Shown here: positions 11,168-20,489 of the stretch, in pieces
Numbering within the stretch: the first letter of the stretch is position 1
How the letters are laid out: every line of letters begins with the position of its first letter
Source: Utricularia gibba
Taxonomy: Eukaryota > Streptophyta > Magnoliopsida > Lamiales > Lentibulariaceae
Direction of reading: 5' to 3'
Assembly: GCA_002189035.1 (NCBI GenBank)
Contig: NEEC01000011.1
Location: 868,001-932,000, forward strand
DNA length: 64,000 bases
The notes under the pieces: model-generated
What the model was told of the DNA's origin: nothing
Database searches by the model: none
Seen by the model: the letters and a program-made list of their open reading frames with translations, nothing else
Made by a program: the position numbers and the translations under genes

Positions 11168-12258
11168 ATGGAGAAACAGGAAGGGCTGAACCAAGGAATG
11201 CTGGAGCATATCAAACAAGTAAATGGATTGGTGGTTGAACAACTTAAGCAAACAAGAGGAGAAATTTCAGACCAAAAGACAAGGGTGAATGGAATGAATG
11301 AGCATCTGAAGAAACTCGGGATAACAACTCACATCCTGGACAGTCGGATGAGTAATTTCGCTCAAACCCACAAAGCTTCAAGGCTCCCAAGTCAACCAGA
11401 GAAAACTCTTGCTGAATGCAAAGCTGTGGCAACGAGGAGTGGGATGCAAACTGCAACAACAGCAGTCCCTGTGCAAGTAGATGAATTGCTGGATGTTCCA
11501 TTGTAGGTGTCTCTACCTTCTTACAATCCTCCAATTCCTTATCCAAAGAGACAAGCCAAGTCATCAGTGGATCAGCAATATTCCAAGTTTCTGGAGATGC
11601 TAAAAACGCTTCATGTCAACATCCCATTCACTAATGTGATATTGCAAATGCCCACTTATGCGAAATTCTTGAAGGATATTCTAGCCAATGGAAGGAAGAT
11701 TGAGAATGATGCTATTATTAAATTATCCAAGCAATGCAGCACGGTTCTTACACAAGGGCTGATTCAAAAGCATGCAGATCATGGAATTTTTTCAATCCCT
11801 TGTATCATTGGAAGAAGCAATTTTGAGAAGTGCTTATATGATCTTGGGTCTAGTATCAACTTGATGCCTTATTCTTTATTCAAAGCACTGAATCTTCAGG
11901 AGCTGAGAACCACGAAAATTCAACTAGTATTTGCTGATAAATCCATGAAGAATCCTAAAGGAGTGGTAGAAAACGTACCAGTAAAAATTGGAAAATATTT
12001 TGTTCCTTATGATTTTGTTGTTTTGGATATGAAACTTGATGTGGAGGTGCCAATCATTTTTGGGAGACCCTTTATGGCAACCACAGGAGCCTTAATTCAT
12101 GTTAGAGCAGGGAAATTGACACTCAGATTCGGAGAAGAGGAACTAGAGTTTAATGTTGATCAAGCAATGAAGCGATTTGACTACGATGAGCTTGCACAAG
12201 GAGAAGCGGAAGATGTTGTTACACAGGAGCATGCACCAGCAGTTTTTTTGCGCGAAAT
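11168..12258 (+). pseudogene. Athila-1 gag C-terminus and aspartic protease
   Basis: A coiled-coil-like lead (11168-11506) ends in a TAG at 11504-11506, after which the frame continues to the protease. The active site reads DLGSSINLMP at about 11840, where the family usually has DLGAS. VPIIFGRPFMATTGALI forms the second conserved block at about 12050. The frame runs on without its own stop into a remnant of reverse transcriptase at 12268, so protease and polymerase are fused by deletion. Confidence 0.9.
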
Positions 12259-12960
12259 TCAGGAAGGAATGCCATTTGGTTTGTGCAATGCTCCTAGAAA
12301 GGCATTGTGCTTGGACATCACATTTCTTCCAAAGGCATTCAAGTGGATCCAGCAAAACTCGAGGTGATTGAAAAAATACCAGCACCAACTACGGTAAAAG
12401 GGATTAGAAGCTTTTTGGGGCATGCAGGATTTTATAGGAGGTTTATTGCTAATTTTTCTCACATTTCTCGCCCACTAACAGTGCTGCTTTCACAAGACGC
12501 GGAATTTTGTTTTGATGCAAAATGTGTGCATGCCTTCAACATGCTGAAACAAGCTCTTACTACTGCACCCATTCTTCAACCACCAAATTAGACCTTACCA
12601 TTTGTACTGATGTGTGATGCAAGTGGTTGTGTTGTAGGGGTTGTACTTGAATAGAAAAAAACAAGGTAATTCATGTGATTTATTATACCAGCAAAACTCT
12701 TAATGCAACCCAAAGAAACTACATAACCACAGAAAAGGAGTTGCTAGCAATTGTTTTTGCCATTGAAAAATTCAGGTCCTACTTACTGGGTGCAAAGGTA
12801 ATTATTAATACGGATCACACTGTCTTAAAATATCTTTTGAGCAAGCAGGAATCAAAACCCAGGTTGATAAGATGGACACTACTTCAAGAATTTGATCTGG
12901 AAATTCGTGATAAGAAAGGCAAGGAAAATGGAGTAGTTGATCATTTGTGATGCCTACAGC
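12259..12960 (+). pseudogene. Athila-1 reverse transcriptase (catalytic core deleted) and RNase H
   Basis: GMPFGLCNAP at about 12268 is the RT motif that normally lies about 300 residues into the polymerase. It joins directly to protease on one side and, a few codons later, to the GIVLGHHIS segment at 12303 on the other. The stretch that should carry the YxDD catalytic Asp pair is missing. RSFLGHAGFYRRFIANFS and the RNase H follow ([32 protein letters not shown]). Stops occur at about 12589 (Trp replaced by TAG), 12652 and 12948. Two separate deletions plus point mutations make this polymerase dead. Confidence 0.9.
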
Positions 12961-13049
12961 TTGAAACAAGTGTGGGGAGTTAACCATTGATGACTCTTTC
13001 CCCATAAAACGCATCCTTGCTGCCCAAGATGGAAATCTGCCATGGTATG

Positions 13050-14245
13050 CTAATTTTTTCAATTATCTTGTTGGAGGAGTCTTGCCGCAAAATCTGAACT
13101 TCAACCAGCGGAAGCGCTTCCTTGCGCAAGTGAAGCATTGTTTCTGGGAAGAACCTATGTTTTTCAAACGTCGTGCTGATGGAATTATCAGAAGATGCCT
13201 ACCACCAGAGGAGGTAAGGGACGTTATTTGGCACTACCATTCATCACCATATGGAGCAGCATCAAAAACACTCTTAAAAATTCTTCAATCGGGATTTTAT
13301 TGACCCACCATGAATCACGATTTGAGGGCATTTGTTCAAGCATGCAAACCATGTCAGCATGCGGGTTCTATTTCCAAGAGAGATGAAGGACCCACGACAT
13401 ATATCCTGGAGGTGGAGATTTTCGATGTTTGGGGGCTGGATTTTATGGGACCATTCCCATTTTCTTATGGCAACACAAATTCTTGTGGCGGTGCATTATG
13501 TCTCAAAATGGGCAGAAGGTATTGCGGTTCCTGCAGCTGATGGAAGGGCTGTCATTAAGCTTTTCAAACAGATTATTCTCCCGAGGTTTGGTGACCCAAG
13601 ATACGTCATAAGTGATGGTGGAAAATAGTTCATTGAAAGAGAATTCCGGAAACTCTTGCGCAAGTATGGAGTGGGACATAGGGCATCCACTCCATATCAC
13701 CCACAAACTTGCGGACAAGTGGAGGTAACTAACCGAGAATCAAAGAGGATTCTGGAGCGCACGGTGGCCAAAACCCACAAGGATTGGGCAACCAAATTGA
13801 CTAATGCTTTATGGGCTTATCGCACAACATATAAGATTCCCTTGGGGACCTCCCCTTATCGTTTGGTTTATGGGAAAGCTTGTCACTTGCCTGTGGAATT
13901 AGAGCACAAAGTATATTGGGCTATCAAAGAATTAAATTTGTATGCCAAGGCTGCTAGAGAGCAAAGGATCTTGAAACTCCAATAGCTGGATGAGCCAAGG
14001 ATGAGTGCCTACGAAAATACAAAGCTGTACAAGGAACAAACAAAGGCTTGGCATGACAGTCACTTGCGCAAGAAGGACTTGATAAAAGGTGACCCAGTTT
14101 TGTTATTTAATTCTCGTTTTCGTCTCTTTCCAGGAAAGCTCAAGTCCAAATGGCATGGACCATACACCATTAAGAAAATCTAACCCAGTGGAGCAATCCT
14201 CATCACTCATCCTGACCATGGAGAATTTACGATAAATATTTAGAG
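13050..14245 (+). pseudogene. Athila-1 integrase
   Basis: The H2C2 head spans 13150-13370 (HYHSSPYG ... CKPCQHA), with the W of the YWPTM motif replaced by TGA at about 13302. The core carries WGLDFMGPFP, ISDGG and GQVEVTNRE, supplying D, D and E, and is split by a frameshift near 13475. [20 protein letters not shown] and [13 protein letters not shown] are typical Athila blocks. Stops at 13626, 13983 and 14181 interrupt the tail. Coding ends around 14240. Confidence 0.9.
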
Positions 14246-15530
14246 ATTGAAACGGTTTCATGAACGGGTAAAATCTTCCATGGACACATTGCATGTTCCA
14301 GTGGATCTCTCCAACCACCCCCACCTTGATGAGAAAGCACCTATGGTTTGCTTGTTGCCATTAGAAAAACAAACGATTTCCATTTGTTATTTTATTTTTG
14401 ATTTTCTCTTGCATTGTTTTTCTTTTCTTCTTTCTCTTCAATGAGCATAGGTGCAATGGATACTTTTGAGGAAAAATTCTGCACTATTTGACATATGACG
14501 AAAGGTAAGTGTTTCTGCGCATCTTGAGGACAAGATGTCATTTAAGTGTGGGGGGGAGTACTTGACTTTTTAGATTATTTTTGTACCCTTTTAAAAAAAA
14601 TTTCGAAATTTGGCATATATTTCATTAATTGACTCCTTGCATTTTGTGATTTGCTGGAACCCAAACATCTGTTTTTGGTATTATTTTTTGAAATAGCTGG
14701 TGTGAATTAGAATTTTGGTATGCTTATTGCTATATTGTTTCTTGACATACTGTTTACTTTCTGTCCCTTGCACAAGCCACATAGCCCTAGTTACTTGGTG
14801 AGGAGTCTATTTTTTTATTCTCTTTTCATTATGAGTGACCTGAATGCAGAATGATCATAGACTTGTTCTTGTGCATACTGCTGAGTTATTCTACAGGTCT
14901 TGCGCAAAGGTATTGAGGCATTAGGATTTGCCTTGTTTTATCCCAATATCCCACCTTGAAACCTCTTATTTGGATCACCACATTAGAAGCCAAATCCATC
15001 TTTACAATTATAGCCTACTTCAATTTCTCTTGACCCAAGGAATGAGCATATGGAGAATAGTTCTGTTCGTTTGCTTGCGCAAGGTGCAGAACCAAGAGCT
15101 CTATTACAAAAGAAGAAAAGTTGAGAGCAATTTTCAACTCAGTGATCAAGCTCTATCTCAACAAATTATGAAGGGATTTTAAACATACATCTTGTCTAAG
15201 AGAGAGATCAATTTCGAAAAAAAAGAAAGAAAGAAAAAAAAAGAGAGAGAAGAAGAAGAAAGAAAAAAGTGTTGAAAAGAAGCCACAAAGCTGAAAGAGA
15301 AGGAGTTTCTTGGAGTACGAAAATCAAAAGGCAAGCATGACAGAATTGTTTGATGGATGCTCTCTCCTTATTACCCATGAAATGGAGCCTTTAGCCGAAT
15401 TTCCCACCTGTCCCAAGCTCTTGTCATGCTACAACCCCAGAAAAAGACCTCATGATTGCACAAGCTTGTTGAAACCAGTGGATCACTTGCATAAGTTTAT
15501 TGATTCGCGTACATTCAGTTATTGAGTGAA
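14246..15530 (+). other. Athila-1 3' non-coding region with G-run and purine tract
   Basis: The Athila-typical sequence TTGAGGACAAGATGTCATT followed by GTGTGGGGGGGA (14547-14558) marks the end of pol and the start of the 3' region. A long purine tract (AAAGAAAGAAAGAGAGA type) occupies about 15215-15300. A frame at 15310-15525 is unrecognised and ends next to the Harbinger junction. No envelope-like or ATHILA ORF1-like gene is found here, unlike in Athila-2. Confidence 0.65.
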
Positions 15531-15566
15531 CCTTTGCATTTTACCCTCCTCTTATGGATTTCTCTT

Positions 15567-16562
15567 ATTGAGACATAGTCTCGGTGCTTCCAAAAGGTGT
15601 TGCATACGGTGCTTTGCCTCCATGAGGTGCTGTTAGAGACCCCAGTAGTTGCTGTAGAACGTGCATCCGAAGGAAAAGTTAAACACTTCCAGGTTGACAT
15701 ATCTTTCATGCTTCTTTTTACAAATGTGTATCCTAAAATTGATTATGCATTTGCAGGGTTGTGTTGGAGATATAGATGGTACATACATCGGTATACAAGT
15801 TAACAAATGTGATGCTGCAAGGTACAGAAATCGAAAGGGGGTGATATCCTTCAACGTGTTGGGTGTATGTGATGAACACATGAAATTTAAATATGTGCTT
15901 GCTGGGTGGGAAGGGTCTGCTGCAGATAGTCGGGTGCTAAACGATGCACTCTCATGATCCGACGGCTTCAGTGTGCGCCCATGTATTTCACTTGTTTAGC
16001 CCTTGCGCATGTGATTCCAATGATTTTATGCACCATGTATACGTGATGACACAGGAACATATTGCCTATGTGACAATGGATACGCCAATAGGGAGGGCTT
16101 TTTGGCACCATACTGAAGGAGTGATCTAGAAGACGTCACGAGCTTTTTGACAATGTATCCGTTACCAATTGAAGGAGTGGGGACAGGGAAATGGAGCACC
16201 CCCAGAATGCGAAGGAGCTATTCAACATGCGGCATGCATCAGCCAGAAATGTGATCGAACGAGCTTGGGGCTTGATGAAGATGCGGTGGGGTATACTACG
16301 GACGGCTAGCTACTATTCCGTAGACACACAGAACCACATTGTATTGGCATGTGCTTTACTCCATAACCTCATTCGAAAGGAGATGGTGGTCGATCCCCTG
16401 GAGGATCAGGTCCCATTGGACTTCCAAGATGAAGCTGGGGACACGAGTGATCTATAAGACGTCACGACATCTGCCAGAGGCAATCAGGCATGGAATAGGT
16501 GGCATGACCACCAAGCCGAGGGGATGTACACCGAGTCGCTGGCATCCCGCAGACGCCGCTAG
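15567..16562 (+). pseudogene. PIF/Harbinger transposase (HARBI1 / DDE_Tnp_4 type), three exons
   Basis: Homology starts abruptly at about 15567 (SRCFQKVLHTVLCLHEVLLE), so the N-terminus is truncated. A 64-base GT...AG intron (15693-15756) sits just before GCVGDIDGTYIG, the first catalytic Asp block. YRNRKGVISFNVLGVCD and VLAGWEGSAADSRVL follow. After a CGA-to-TGA stop at 15955, a second intron (15971-16054) leads to CDNGYANREGFLAPY. A short insertion or frameshift at about 16115-16200 precedes LFNMRHASARNVIERAWG, which supplies the catalytic Glu, and LHNLIRKEM. Another stop at 16456 precedes the C-terminal WNRWHDHQAEGMY block, ending at 16562. Splicing restores the order of domains, but four lesions prevent function. 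Its usual partner, a Myb/SANT-like protein, is at 19455-19799 on the other strand. Confidence 0.9.
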
Positions 16563-17520
16563 TGTAGCACTGTTTTAGACATTGTCATGCTAATGGTTTT
16601 CCTTAATTCCCGTTCAGAACCTATCGTGTCGTTTGTACTGGATTGCTAAGCACAACTCTTTGCATTGCAAAGTCATGTCTGAAATTCCCGTTTGTACTCC
16701 AACTTGAACTTGAAATTGCAAAGTATTTGGTAGTTGATGCACAAATTGTTGGGATTGTACCATAGTGTCATGTCTTACCATGGGTAACATGGTAACACAC
16801 GGTGGATCATTGGAGCCAACACCGCGATCTTCAGTTGAGGTACTACAGAGGCTTGTACGACACCAAAGTTGTTGGCAGCACCACGTGTTTCATCGTATCC
16901 GGTGCTGACAAAAATTACACATTAGATGAGTGTGAAGCTGGTGCATAGTAGTGAGGATATTTGGTAGTACAACAATGCGCCATTTGACCAAACACCGCGA
17001 TCCATAAACTCCGGTGCTTCTGAACGCCTGGGGTATGCTGCGTTCAATGCTGACCGCATGTTTCCTCGTATCCGGTGCTGTCAAGTTTTAGAAGTAGATG
17101 CGTATGCAGCTAGTGCATATTAGCGTGGGTGATTGGTAGTACAATAATACTCCATTTGACCAAAACCGCGATCCGAAATATGCGATGCTTCTAAACGCCT
17201 GAGCTATGCTACACATTCCGCAGCACCACAAAAACATAATCTGGTGTTCTGAGTTCCAAAAACAAATTGGCATAAAATATTGTAGTTATCCAGCATTAAA
17301 TGCTAAGGGCGATTGATAACCGCCCAACGCTATTAATACCCCCTTGCGCACGATAAAGGCACCTGACATTGTGCACTTTCCAAAACAACTTCATTAATTC
17401 CGCCCATCCAACTCCACCATTTCGGCAAATGTGCAGTAGCACCACAAAAACAGTCTCCTCGACAACCTCTCTAGAACAGCGTCACGACGGTAGGAACCTT
17501 TGCCCTCAGCGTTTCAAATT
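16563..17520 (+). repeat. ~172-bp tandem repeats inside the Harbinger composite
   Basis: The word ACCGCGATC(C/T) recurs at 16821, 16994 and 17165, and TCGTATCCGGTGCTG at 16893 and 17066, giving a 171-173-base period over about 16790-17250 (roughly two and a half copies). The motif TATCCGGTGCTGACCG also appears in inverse orientation at about 19411-19427, inside the intron of the Myb/SANT-like gene, so it may be a shared subterminal repeat. No coding is seen in 16563-17520. Confidence 0.75.
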
Positions 17521-17525
17521 CTTCG

Positions 17526-18253
17526 TTGCCATCGTCGAGTAAAACGTCTATTGTTTTCCAGATGTTGACGTGTGAGAAAGTACATGTCCGCTTCTCAATT
17601 CCCGACGGTTACACGATGTGGCATAAACAATCGGGCGAAACGTCAAACGGCAAACCGCCATCCAGAGTTGGAGCATCGGGATTCGCAGTCAGCACCGAGC
17701 ACTTTCGGTGTGGATTGCGACCCCCCCCCCTACCCCCTTTCTTGGTGCAGATACTTGCTGCACTCCAACTCCCACTCTCCCACCTCACACCACGTTCTGT
17801 GGCGCACGTTCTCAAATTTCTGCAGATCTGTGAAGAGGAGGACATATCCCCGGAAATGCGTGTCTTCTTTGTGGTTTCTGTTTGTGTCCAACGTAAGGGG
17901 AGTCCGCACTACTCGCTTCATGGAAAACCTAGTGTGGTTCTAGTTATAGACGTGAGAAGCGCATATGATGATTGGTGGATCAATTTTGTATGGGTATGCC
18001 CACCCACCGCTACAGAATGGCCAACAACGTTGACAGTGTTAGAGAATGTGGGACACCCATCAGGTAATCACAAACAATTACTTCGGATATTCACACGTCT
18101 TGTGCAACAGTACTCATGTGTTTTGCTGTTTTCGTTGTAGGCATAGAGGTATTGCCAAAACGTGTGGCAAGGAGGTTTGTGAATTTATTGTCTTGCAGAA
18201 CAAAGTACTTGGAGGACATCTTGCCCCCCTTCGTCAATGCCCCTAGGACATAG
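17526..18253 (+). pseudogene. Cargo module 1: Transposase_28-like gene, two exons
   Basis: The first exon (17526-18063) contains LPPFLVQILAALQLPLSHLTP and, further on, DDWWINFVWVCPP. Both blocks line up with the head of the antisense gene in the Tat element at 5.6-6.0 kb (LHPLLVQFLNMF ... DWWSSFIWV), so it is assigned to the same Transposase_28-like family. A donor at 18064 and acceptor at 18140 (TTTCGTTGTAG) define a 77-base intron. The second exon continues in phase for 36 codons (LPKRVARRF...) to a TAG at 18251-18253. No stop interrupts this model, but the natural start is not certain and the C-terminus is shorter than the antisense relative, with no coiled coil. Function is unknown. Confidence 0.6.
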
Positions 18254-18365
18254 CATATGTGGTGCGGAACCCCTCGACACCGTAGACAACGTAGGAGTAC
18301 AAAAGATGTGAAGCCAGAAGTCAAGGGCAACACGGAGGGGCCAACACCGATCTGGACACACGACA

Positions 18366-19335
18366 ATGGGTGCGGTGGTGCCACTGCAAAGTATATCGAA
18401 GTGGAGAGACTATCTTGAAATCTGTGGTCGACTTGCATGGTATGAAGCAAGGTGGCCATATGGTGGAGTGTCGAGTGATAACAAGGCCCCACCACGAAAT
18501 TTGCTAATATTTGACGTGAAACTTGCGGACATTGTGTATCCTCGCGAAGTCAGGTGGGGAGCACCGAAGCCGGATGCAGTCATTTACGGGCGTAACGGTA
18601 ATTCGGTGTCATTGATATGCATTTAATATTTGGTGCATGTGTCAGTACTATTTCTTGTGCTTGTAGTGTATCTTCGACCAAGTGCACGTGAGTTGATACA
18701 GTTTTGCATGAAACACTTTGACATCACCATTTAGTCTTCAAGAGGACGGTAAGACTGACCACCTTGCAGGCAAGGGGGGTCCGCATTCCTGCTGACATTT
18801 TTTTTTCTGACATGTAGCAATGAACAATTGCACGATGTGATTCAGTGGTTACTAGGGCCTGCAGCAGCTAGCAACCTCGTCTTCCAATGGGATGGATCCA
18901 GGTGTGTGGACACAGGCTATCCGGTGCACGACAATAGGAACAACACCGTTAAGCTTAAGCTTTTGAAACATGTATGGGGCGCCAACACCGAGTTCAAGGG
19001 CAAATATCACCGTCTTAATATGCTTCTCATCGATGATGCGCCGTACAAGTCACTACACAATCCGGTGAGTTTCTGGTCGCGCTCATTCTCCACCATCATG
19101 AATCCGATGATTGTTTACTTTCATTGGACAGCCCGAAAATGCCATATTCTCAACCACCTTCAAGTACACCGCGATCAATGATTGTTCACTGGTTCGAGGG
19201 GGAGATATTAGGTCGTTCCTGGAAGCTCTCATTGAAAACATGGATGTACCCACGCACGTCGATCGCCGTCGGGTAGGTCAATGCCCAATAGACGAGGAAC
19301 ACCCATTGTGGAAGCATTACAAGACTCTTATGTAA
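18366..19335 (+). pseudogene. Cargo module 2: FCP1/NLI-interacting-factor (HAD-like) domain gene, four exons
   Basis: Exons 18366-18597, 18667-18748, 18818-19064 and 19132-19335 join with all three GT...AG introns in phase, giving about 254 codons ending at TAA. Recognisable blocks are NLLIFDVKLADIVYP (the HAD motif I position), YLRPSARELIQFC, SSRGR, FQWDGSRCVDTGYP, LLIDDAPYKSLHNP and GGDIRSFLEALIE, in the order of plant FCP1-homology proteins. The only lesion is TAG at 18732-18734, where the family has the Trp of WSSR. The second Asp of the catalytic DxDx(T/V) motif is absent (DVKL), as in several plant relatives, so it would be a binding or pseudo-enzyme domain rather than a phosphatase. 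It is probably a host gene fragment captured with its introns. Confidence 0.8.
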
Positions 19336-19358
19336 TCGCCGTCGGGTAGGTCAATGCC
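19262..19358 (+). repeat. 24-bp direct repeat at the junction of the FCP1-like and Myb/SANT-like genes
   Basis: ATCGCCGTCGGGTAGGTCAATGCC without its last four bases is enough to find both copies: 19262-19285 and 19335-19358 are identical over 24 bases. The first copy codes part of the FCP1-like C-terminus; the second lies just after its stop codon, at the 3' end of the convergent gene. This looks like a duplication made when the two segments were joined. Confidence 0.85.
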
Positions 19359-19454
19359 GTCGCTTTGTGTCTTAGGGGGCGCAGTCTGGGTGCATGCTGA
19401 CATAATAACACGGTCAGCACCGGATATAACACAGCGACAACAGGGCATACGTAC

Positions 19455-19799
19455 CTGATCAATCTCCTTCCAAACCTCATCGTCTGCGTCTACGGTGTTG
19501 GTCAACTCACTGAAACTGGTGACCGACCTTGATAAAAAATCTACAAGGAGGTAGTAGTCTTTTTTCCAGGTGTGCACCTTGCTAGATATATGTAGGTGTG
19601 TGCGGATGTCGGTTCTAGGGCGGAGTTTCAAGAACTCTGTCTCTAATGCTCGGTGATACCCACCCCTAAAAGCATTCTCAATTTTCCAGCCTTCTTTCAC
19701 TATCTGCTTCAAATCGTGCAACAAGTCTTTCTCCTCATCTGGCTTCCAGGCACGTTTCGTTTTTTTGTGAGACTCTTCCACCACGATTGAGCTATGCAT
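19455..19799 (-). pseudogene. Myb/SANT-like DNA-binding gene (Harbinger ORF1-type), first exon(s)
   Basis: From ATG at 19799 the minus strand reads KRAWKPDEEKDLLHDLKQIV, then ENAFRGGYHRALE, THLHISSKVHTWKKDYY and DEVWKEIDQ, the pattern of plant Myb/SANT-like proteins that partner PIF/Harbinger transposases and bind the transposon ends. The frame meets a canonical donor (CAG|GTACG) at 19454. A sensible next exon is not found before the convergent FCP1-like gene, so the C-terminal half is missing. An acceptor-like TTTCCTCCAG just upstream of the ATG suggests there could be an upstream exon. Confidence 0.8.
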
Positions 19800-20102
19800 A
19801 CCTAATCTGTGCTGGAGGAAAGAAAACAGCAAGAACAAAGCACCTACACCGAGCACTTACCACAAATAAACCATAAAATTCATTCAAAATTCAACGGATT
19901 TCAAACGAGAAACTCTGCGCAACGAAGGGAGTATACAAACTGGACTTAACCCATGGCTCTTCACTCTCAATTACTTGTGAAATTGAGAGATCTCATCGAC
20001 CGAGTGTGAAAGTCGGTGGACGAAGGGGGAAAACTAATGGTAATAAAGAGGAATATTTCTGATTGGTAAAGTCGGTGTGAAAGTAAGTGGACGAGTGTGA
20101 AA

Positions 20103-20310
20103 GGCTATATTAGTAAATTCCCATGAAAATTATGTATAAACCCAATTTTATACCCACCTACCAAACATGGGTTCATTTAAACCCAAATAATGTAAACCCA
20201 TCAACCAAACACGATTTAGAGAGACTAAACCCACAAAATCGGATTCCCTAAACCCAAATAAACTAAACCTAGGTTTAGGCCAAATCCAACAACTAAACGT
20301 GCCCTTAGGT
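20103..20310 (-). mobile_element. Right-end-like sequence of a PIF/Tourist element
   Basis: Read on the minus strand it begins TAAGGGCACGTTTAGTTG and continues with repeated GGGTTTA words. That is the layout of PIF/Tourist termini (GGGCnCGTTT...) next to a TTA/TAA target triplet. It could be the right terminus of the Harbinger composite or a separate MITE end. No matching left terminus was found near 15.5 kb. Confidence 0.5.
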
Positions 20311-20489
20311 GCTTGTTGCAAAAACAAATTTACATAATGCAGCAAATAGATAACACACTTCACGAATCCTTGTTGCGTATAAAGCTATACATGAAGCAAT
20401 CAATTATTACAAATCTATATTAAGTACACCATCAATGACAATACTCACACAGCCACACTATTGGCATATTTGTTTCTTATACTATAACC

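Larger units (their letters stand above)
9580..15530 (+). mobile_element. Athila-type gypsy element (Athila-1), internally deleted, LTRs not found
   Basis: Gag, protease, a truncated reverse transcriptase, RNase H, integrase and a long 3' non-coding region occur in canonical Athila order. No LTR was identified on either side: the 5' end starts in a T-rich tract at about 9600, and the 3' region stops where the Harbinger transposase begins at about 15567. The palindrome CTTGCGCAAG recurs four times inside (13121, 13655, 14063, 15074). Confidence 0.85.
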
